11,973 bases of DNA from Gammaproteobacteria bacterium (lineage in GTDB: Bacteria > Pseudomonadota > Gammaproteobacteria > Pseudomonadales > Pseudohongiellaceae): the NCBI GenBank assembly GCA_003451715.1, contig DMJN01000027.1, positions 1-11,973 on the forward strand. Reading direction: 5' to 3'. Both the position numbers and the translations under genes were made by a program. Below the pieces are notes generated by a model. That model saw only the letters and a list, made by a program, of their open reading frames with translations. It searched no databases and was not told where the DNA came from. Below are positions 7,557-11,973 of the stretch, in pieces; position 1 is the stretch's first letter, and each line of letters starts with the position of its first letter.

Positions 7557-7686
7557 CTAATCAATTCCTCATCGAGTTTTGCTTGTGCATAGGGATTAAG
7601 CGGCAATTCATAGGGCTTAGCCTTAGCAAACGCTCGGCATAGCCCGCTGAATTTCTTATCGTTTTTTTGATGTGCCCCGGGGTCAA
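7526..7686 (-). pseudogene. Possible small ORF ahead of nhaD, frameshifted and without a normal start
   Basis: One - strand frame ending at a TGA at 7526-7528 reads AFAKAKPYELPLNPY, then AQAKLDEELIRWKRLFGITT. That frame has no ATG, GTG or TTG upstream of this segment. Directly before it, another frame reads KKTIRNSAGYAE (from about 7668 to 7633), and adding one G near 7632 would join the two into a single Lys-rich protein of about 48 residues. A possible TTG lies at 7686 and an ATC at 7671, but no ATG. The NPY...L...W pattern faintly recalls ribosome modulation factor-like small proteins; that is a guess. The TGA overlaps the alternative nhaD start ATG at 7529 (ATGA). It could be a decayed gene, a base-call error, or chance. 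Confidence 0.25.
7613..7645 (-). other. Stem-loop in the nhaD leader
   Basis: The leader RNA can fold into three stacked short helices: GGGCT with AGCCC (5 bp), GCC with GGC and AGC with GCT, separated by small internal loops and closed by a GTTT loop. It lies about 57 bases ahead of the nhaD ATG. I cannot match it to a named riboswitch. The same bases are also explained as codons of the small reading described at 7526-7686, so the fold could be incidental. Confidence 0.25.
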
Positions 7687-7697
7687 AAGCGCTAAAT

Positions 7698-7724
7698 ATT
7701 ATAGGTTTAGTTTCGCGTATTCAA
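7698..7724 (-). promoter_or_regulatory. Probable sigma70 promoter of nhaD
   Basis: On the - strand a perfect TATAAT (7698-7703) follows TTGAAT (7719-7724) after 15 bases; the spacing is shorter than the usual 17. Transcription would start near 7691 and give a leader of about 135 bases before the ATG at 7556, long enough for regulation. The region 7557-7781 is otherwise free of a clear intact gene. Confidence 0.45.
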
Positions 7725-7781
7725 GAAATTTCGGGGCTATTGGGGTCGCTGTGTGGGGAGGAATACAGTGCTATCAGCAGC

Positions 7782-8501
7782 TTATTGTTCGATCTCTAAT
7801 TGCTGCCACAGGCAGCCCTGTGTACTGTCCTGCGCTATTTCATCGAGCCTCTGTTGATGAGCCTGTAACTCGGTACTGTCTGCTCGAAAAATTGGAAGGG
7901 TTGGCCGTTTGGGATCAAGCCTGGGTACTCGCTTGCGACTCCGGGAGACCTGGGTCTGTTCTTCCTTGTGGAACAGGCTCGACTGACCACTGGTCATTGC
8001 CAGGTAGACATCCGCCAGAATCTCTGCGTCGAGTAAGGCGCCGTGAAGAGTACGCTGGGTGTTATCCACTGTGTAGCGTTTACAGAGCGCGTCCAGGCTG
8101 TTGCGCTGACCCGGATGTATCTCGCGCGCCAGCAGCAGGGTATCGAGTACGGTGCAGATGCCGTCGAGCTTGCTACAGGGGGAATCAGTGAGTGCCAGCT
8201 CGTGATTCAGAAATCCCAGGTCAAATGGCGCATTGTGGATAATAAGTTCAGCACCGGTGATGAAATCGATAAATTCCTGCTCGACCTGGTGGAAGTGCGG
8301 CTTGTCAGCCAGAAAATCTACGGTGAGTCCATGCACCTCGATGGCGGCCTCATCAATCTCTCTTTCAGGGTTGAGATAGCAGTGAAATTGCGAATCGGTT
8401 CGTTTGCGGTTCTGAATCTCCACACATCCGATCTCGATAATCTTATGACCCTGCATTGGGTCCAGCCCCGTGGTTTCAGTATCGAGTACTACCTGGCGCA
8501 T
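7782..8501 (-). CDS. dnaQ: DNA polymerase III epsilon subunit (3'-5' proofreading exonuclease)
   Basis: A 239-residue DEDDh exonuclease that removes misincorporated nucleotides as part of the replicative polymerase core. All catalytic motifs are intact: ExoI LDTETTGLD with Asp7 and Glu9, ExoII HNAPFDLGFLNHE with Asp94, and ExoIII HGALLDAE with His153 and Asp158. Length matches E. coli epsilon (243). After the nuclease domain, QSSLF (173-177; bases 7971-7985) is a beta-clamp binding motif near consensus, followed by a basic linker (RSRKRVPRLD) and a C-terminal tail that in E. coli binds the alpha subunit. An AGGA lies 9-10 bases before the ATG. It follows rnhA by 49 bases on the same strand, whereas in E. 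coli the two genes are divergent. Confidence 0.97.
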   Translation of the reverse strand: MRQVVLDTETTGLDPMQGHKIIEIGCVEIQNRKRTDSQFHCYLNPEREIDEAAIEVHGLTVDFLADKPHFHQVEQEFIDFITGAELIIHNAPFDLGFLNHELALTDSPCSKLDGICTVLDTLLLAREIHPGQRNSLDALCKRYTVDNTQRTLHGALLDAEILADVYLAMTSGQSSLFHKEEQTQVSRSRKRVPRLDPKRPTLPIFRADSTELQAHQQRLDEIAQDSTQGCLWQQLEIEQ

Positions 8502-8550
8502 GTGTATTTTCCTGTTTTATGGCCCGTCACTTCTGAAATTGTTGGCCGGC

Positions 8551-9000
8551 TTAGCCAGGGAGCTCATCGATTCCCTGATTGGCCAACTGGTCGGCAATTT
8601 CATTCTCCGGGTGACCGCTATGTCCTTTCACCCAGGTCCATTCTACCTGGTGTTGATCTACCAGTTCGTCAAGCCGCTTCCATAACTCCACATTCAAAAC
8701 GGGTTTCTTGTTAGAAGTTCGCCAGTTGCGCTGTTTCCAGTTGACCATCCATTCGGTGATGCCGGTCAAAACATACTTCGAATCAGTAGTAATGCTGACG
8801 TTGCAGGGCTTTGTCAGCACTTCGAGGCCTTTGATAACGGCGGTTAGTTCCATTCGGTTATTGGTTGTCAAGGCTTCGCCACCGTACAAAGATTTTTCTG
8901 CGTCACCATAGCGCAACAGCACTCCCCACCCCCCCTTGCCAGGATTGCCACGGCAGGCACCATCTGTGTACATTTCCACGACTTGTTGCACGACCGTCAC
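8551..9000 (-). CDS. rnhA: Ribonuclease HI
   Basis: A 149-residue enzyme that cuts the RNA strand of RNA-DNA hybrids, removing primers and R-loops. The four carboxylates of the active site are present: Asp13 in YTDGAC, Glu51 in NRMEL, Asp73 in TTDSKYV and Asp137 in EIADQLAN, together with the catalytic histidine His127 in KGHSGHPEN. The basic, tryptophan-rich handle region ([15 protein letters not shown], 87-101) that binds the hybrid is also there. Size is normal (E. coli 155). It lies 44 bases after the yafS-like gene and 49 before dnaQ on the same strand, so the three are probably one transcription unit. Confidence 0.97.
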   Translation of the reverse strand: MTVVQQVVEMYTDGACRGNPGKGGWGVLLRYGDAEKSLYGGEALTTNNRMELTAVIKGLEVLTKPCNVSITTDSKYVLTGITEWMVNWKQRNWRTSNKKPVLNVELWKRLDELVDQHQVEWTWVKGHSGHPENEIADQLANQGIDELPG

Positions 9001-9044
9001 TCCCGAAACGCCTGCTGATTCTAAATCCTGCTGCTTTCCGCTTT

Positions 9045-9821
9045 TCAGTGAATCTTAATCCTGATGTTTTCCGCGACAGGCATAACGGTCGCTCTGGTTC
9101 TGATCGGGCGCCACCTGGGCAGTATTGGCGTAATGGGCACGACTTGTTTCACGCACAAGATGAAATAGGCGCCACCCAATGGGCTGTTGATACTGCTTCC
9201 GAAGCGTTCCATGCGTGGAGCAAGTTGCAACAGGCGAGAATATTTAAGTGGCAGAAAATGCAATCCGTAATTCACAGAATCAATTTGCAGGCTCAGCAGC
9301 TGCAGCCAATCCGACAGACGCCTTTTGGAGATGAAACGACCACGCCAGGGAATGTTTATCTTTCGTTGGAACAGTTTCCAGAATCCCCACCAGCTATAAG
9401 GATTGAATCCAATAATCAGCATTTGTCCACCCGGGCGTAATATCCGGGTTGCTTCCCTTAGCAGGCGGTGACTGTCATCGGTGAAGTCCAGTGCATGGTG
9501 GATTACCACTACATCTATGCTATCTGTGGCAAGAGGCAAGTCTTCGTTATTGGCAATCGCGATGTCTGGTCACCTGGTCGCCAGGCGGGTGCAAAGATGA
9601 TTTTATGCCCGACCGGGCTGTCTTCGATCAGTGAACATTCTTCATTACAGCCTACCTGCAGTATGTGATAACCAAACAGGTGGCTTAGGATTGGTGCCAC
9701 AATGGCACGCTCCGCGCTCGAGGACTTCTCTACCCTGGGGGGTCTGAAACCACTGCCCAACCAGAGTCGCCAGCATGTCAGAATCTGGCATACCCCGTGA
9801 GCAGGCGTCGGCGTGTTTCAT
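9045..9821 (-). pseudogene. yafS: YafS-like SAM-dependent methyltransferase, interrupted by two compensating frameshifts
   Basis: A class I methyltransferase of unknown substrate, as in E. coli yafS next to gloB and rnhA. Three pieces are needed to read it: MLATLVGQWFQTPQGREVLER in one frame from the start region, ERAIVAPILSHLFGYHILQVG onward in a second frame (about 9711 to 9566), then DIAIANNEDLPLATDSIDVVV, HRLLREATRILRPGG and GFNPYSWWGF back in the first frame to the stop. An extra G at about 9712 and a missing G at about 9566 would explain this; correcting both gives about 258 residues, close to E. coli (240). The unshifted frame hits a TAA between the two points, so no full product is made as written. 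Start candidates in frame are ATGs at 9821, 9791 and 9776; none has a clear ribosome binding site. Real mutation or sequencing error cannot be separated here. Confidence 0.8.
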
Positions 9822-9883
9822 GCTTGGAAAGGAGTTTCATTCACCCAGTCTTTATCAGATCGAAGGAGCTACCCATACTCGGG

Positions 9884-9913
9884 ATTAGCAAATTCTAACT
9901 CCGTTGCTCTAAA
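9884..9913 (-). promoter_or_regulatory. Possible promoter of the yafS-rnhA-dnaQ unit
   Basis: On the - strand TTTAGA (9908-9913) and GCTAAT (9884-9889) are 18 bases apart; each matches consensus in four of six positions. It lies in the divergent region of about 185 bases between yafS and gloB, in which I see no other feature apart from the gloB promoter. Confidence 0.22.
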
Positions 9914-9951
9914 GGTGCCAGGCATTAGGAGTTTCAGGATCTTTCAGCCGC

Positions 9952-9979
9952 TTGTAATCACCCGTGTTCTCTATATTAT
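9952..9979 (+). promoter_or_regulatory. Probable sigma70 promoter of gloB
   Basis: TTGTAA (9952-9957), a 16-base spacer and TATTAT (9974-9979). The predicted start near 9986 leaves a short leader before the ATG at 10007 but almost none before the upstream in-frame ATG at 9989, which supports 10007 as the start. Confidence 0.4.
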
Positions 9980-10006
9980 GTCGGTTTTATGGCCGATATC
10001 CTGACT

Positions 10007-10788
10007 ATGTTCAAAGAGATACATCCAATTGCCGCTTTTTCGGATAACTACATCTGGGCGATTTCGGACCAGGCTAGCGATGGTGTTTGTGTAGTTGATC
10101 CCGGTGATGCAACTCCGGTCATAGAGTATCTTGCACAGAACAAGCTGACACTCACCGACATCTTGATCACGCATCATCACCCCGATCATACGGGTGGCTT
10201 AAAGCGAACTCAATGCAAAGTTTTCACCTCGAGGTGTATGGACCGCAACCCAGCAATATCGTCGGAATCTCAACATACGTTCATGACGGCGATTGCGTGG
10301 TACTGTTTGGCCATAGACTGTCAGTGATTGAGGTGCCTGGTCACACTCTTGATCATGTCGCCTTCTACTGCGATGAAATCGATCCGCCAGTACTGTTCTG
10401 TGGGGATACGTTGTTTGCAGCGGGCTGTGGCAGATTGTTCGAGGGCACTCCTGATGCCATGCATGAATCGCTGGGCAAATTGGCCGCACTACAGCCCACA
10501 ACTGCAGTTTATTGCACTCATGAATACACCATGGCTAATTTGAAATTCGCCATTGCAGCAGATCCTGACAATAAAATCTTGCTTAGCAGAATTTCCGAAG
10601 AACAGGATAAAAGAGCATCTGGACTGCCTACCTTGCCTTCGAGCGTGCAACTCGAACTGGAGACAAATCCTTTTCTTCGATGTAATCAATCGGCTCTTCA
10701 GCAGAGCGCCAAATCTCAGCTGGGCCACACTGCATCTGATGAGATCGAAGTATTTGCGGCGCTGAGAAACTGGAAGGATAACTTCTAG
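10007..10788 (+). pseudogene. gloB: Hydroxyacylglutathione hydrolase (glyoxalase II), two frameshifts
   Basis: Glyoxalase II hydrolyses S-lactoylglutathione to lactate and glutathione, the second step of methylglyoxal detoxification; a metallo-beta-lactamase fold with two metals. The first frame gives [15 protein letters not shown] and the metal motif [10 protein letters not shown] (His56, His58, Asp60, His61). It should continue ELNAKFSP, which lies one frame away, and then [31 protein letters not shown] and CTHEYT, which lie in a third frame to the stop. Extra bases at about 10205 and 10227-10228 account for both shifts; removing them gives about 259 residues (E. coli 251) with every metal ligand retained. 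As written, the first frame runs on to a stop at 10325-10327 and yields a truncated protein. ATG 10007 matches the family start; 9989 is an alternative. Divergent from yafS and 23 bases before mltD, as in E. coli gene order. Confidence 0.85.
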
Positions 10789-10811
10789 ACACTCGCTGTC
10801 TAATTCGCCTG

Positions 10812-11973
10812 ATGATTATTAACTATCGTAAGCCTATTTCTCGAGTAGCCAGTGCTGGTTTCTGCCTGTCACTATTGGCCGCCTGTCAATCCCTGCCACT
10901 CGATGACAATCCGACTGTGCCCGACCAGGCTCAAGCTAATGAGTACAATACGGCCAGCCTGACTGAGGGGTCTTCAGGGAACCTTGCAACTCAGAACAAG
11001 CTTGCCGAACCGGTTGTTACCGTTTATCAATTTAATGACGTCTGGGACAGAATCCAGGCAGGTTTCAAGCTTTCCGAAACTTACGACCATCCTTCGGTTA
11101 TCAGTCAGCTAGCAAACTATGCCAATAATCAACGCTTCTTCGAAGTAATCGCACAGCGATCTTCACCGTTCCTGTACCGGATAGTCGAAGAAATTGAAGA
11201 TCGTGGGCTGCCTATGGAGCTGGCCCTGGTTCCAGTTGTGGAAAGCACTTTCAATCCTAACGCTTACTCTCGGGAACATGCTGTCGGGCTATGGCAGTTT
11301 ATCGGCCCTACCGCTAAAAGTTTTGGATTACAACAAGACTGGTGGTATGACGCCAGAAGGGATCCTCGCGCTTCTACACTGGCGGCATTGGATTATTTTG
11401 AAGAGCTCTATGGGCAATTCGACGAAAACTGGCTACTGGCATTAGCAGCTTACAATACCGGCGATGGAAACGTGCGACGTGCGATTCGCAACAGCGGAAG
11501 CGCATTGGGAGAAGTGGATTTCTGGGAACTTTCGCTAGCGGGCGAAACTCGTTTACACGTGCCAAAAATCCTGGCCCTGGCCACTATCATATCGAGCCCC
11601 GAAGATTTTGGAATTACACTTGAGCCGATTGCCAATGAAGAAGCGCTGGCAATAGTGGAGGTTGGAGGGCAAATTGATATAGCACAGGCTGCCAGCCTGG
11701 CAAAAATAGACTATGCCGAGCTACGATTGTTGAACCCGGGTTACTTGCAATGGGCTACACACCCAGACAGTCCTCAAGACCTGGCGGTACCCATTGAGAA
11801 TGCTGAGCTTCTCTTATACGGCCTGCAGAACATGGATCCGGACGAGATGGTCACCTGGGATCGGTACGAAATCAGACCAGGAGACAGTCTAAGCACTATT
11901 GCCCGCAAACTGGGCTCCCGCGTCGATGTATTACAGGCAGTAAATCAAATACAAGGCAGCAGGATAAATGCCG
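10812..11973 (+). CDS. mltD: Membrane-bound lytic murein transglycosylase D (MltD), 3' end missing
   Basis: Cleaves peptidoglycan glycan strands to 1,6-anhydromuramic products at the inner face of the outer membrane. The frame stays open to the window edge (387 codons seen). A lipoprotein signal peptide ends in LLAAC with Cys25 as the lipidated residue; Gln at +2 predicts outer-membrane sorting. A variable stretch (26-85) precedes the SLT/goose-lysozyme-like domain: LALVPVVESTFNP with catalytic Glu144, GLWQF (159-163) and AYNTGDGNV (213-221). A first LysM domain starts at Tyr352 (YEIRPGDSLSTIARKLGS) and is cut by the edge; MltD proteins usually carry two or more. It begins 23 bases after gloB, probably in the same transcript, though no good ribosome binding site is seen. 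No indel is evident in this gene. Confidence 0.95.
   Translation, partial: MIINYRKPISRVASAGFCLSLLAACQSLPLDDNPTVPDQAQANEYNTASLTEGSSGNLATQNKLAEPVVTVYQFNDVWDRIQAGFKLSETYDHPSVISQLANYANNQRFFEVIAQRSSPFLYRIVEEIEDRGLPMELALVPVVESTFNPNAYSREHAVGLWQFIGPTAKSFGLQQDWWYDARRDPRASTLAALDYFEELYGQFDENWLLALAAYNTGDGNVRRAIRNSGSALGEVDFWELSLAGETRLHVPKILALATIISSPEDFGITLEPIANEEALAIVEVGGQIDIAQAASLAKIDYAELRLLNPGYLQWATHPDSPQDLAVPIENAELLLYGLQNMDPDEMVTWDRYEIRPGDSLSTIARKLGSRVDVLQAVNQIQGSRINA

Noticed and set aside
7675..7682. CCCCGGGG palindrome ahead of nhaD
   Set aside because: Eight bases only; expected by chance in DNA of this composition and not paired with a second site.
7733..7761. Three GGGG runs plus GG on the + strand, a possible G-quadruplex
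   Set aside because: Only three runs of four G with a weak fourth, and the strand is not the transcribed product of any gene here; too weak to call.
8043..8714. Long + strand ORF of 223 codons opposite dnaQ and rnhA
   Set aside because: It is antisense to two clearly conserved enzymes; its sequence is the mirror of their codons and shows no domain of its own.
9813..10004. Small + strand ORF of 63 codons in the yafS-gloB gap
   Set aside because: Overlaps the start of yafS on the other strand and two promoters, has no protein-like features, and no ribosome binding site.

Overview
The window is a densely packed stretch of chromosome of medium GC content (by eye about half). It most likely comes from a gammaproteobacterium, possibly marine. 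The block mltD-gloB-yafS-rnhA-dnaQ has the same gene content and neighbour order as in Escherichia coli. A siroheme sulfite reductase gene overlapping a DUF934 gene is an arrangement known from Pseudomonas and relatives. AcuI and two cation/proton antiporters would suit a saline habitat, but that is inference. I see no transposase, integrase, phage gene, CRISPR array, rRNA or tRNA, and no gene-free stretch above about 225 bases.

Layout. On the + strand, bases 2-3110 hold the 3' part of a sulfite/nitrite reductase gene (cysI-like), an overlapping DUF934 gene, and a CPA2-type membrane antiporter. The antiporter converges with the next gene, and their two stop codons share bases. On the - strand, bases 3107-6083 form a likely operon read nudC, sohB, acuI: an NAD(H)/NAD-capped RNA pyrophosphatase, an inner-membrane S49 peptidase and an acrylyl-CoA reductase. 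A perfect 14-bp inverted repeat then separates nudC from an NhaD/ArsB-family antiporter gene (6219-7556, - strand). The roughly 225-base leader of that gene holds a good -10 promoter box and the remains or disguised form of a small ORF. Next on the - strand come dnaQ (polymerase III proofreading exonuclease), rnhA (RNase HI) and a yafS-like methyltransferase. Divergent to these, on the + strand, are gloB (glyoxalase II) and mltD, a lipoprotein lytic transglycosylase cut by the right edge.

Working together. The first two genes serve sulfite reduction and cysteine supply. dnaQ and rnhA serve replication fidelity and RNA-primer/R-loop removal. gloB detoxifies methylglyoxal adducts, and AcuI removes reactive acrylyl-CoA. 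The two antiporters handle Na+/K+/H+ balance. MltD remodels peptidoglycan.

The most striking anomaly is a cluster of four apparent single-base indels within about 670 bp (9560-10230). They break yafS (two compensating shifts) and gloB (two insertions), while neighbours read cleanly. This is either poor local sequence or real decay of both genes. The second is the protein-like but startless and frameshifted reading upstream of nhaD. I did not find convincing evidence of a wholly new biological system; the rest is ordinary housekeeping DNA.
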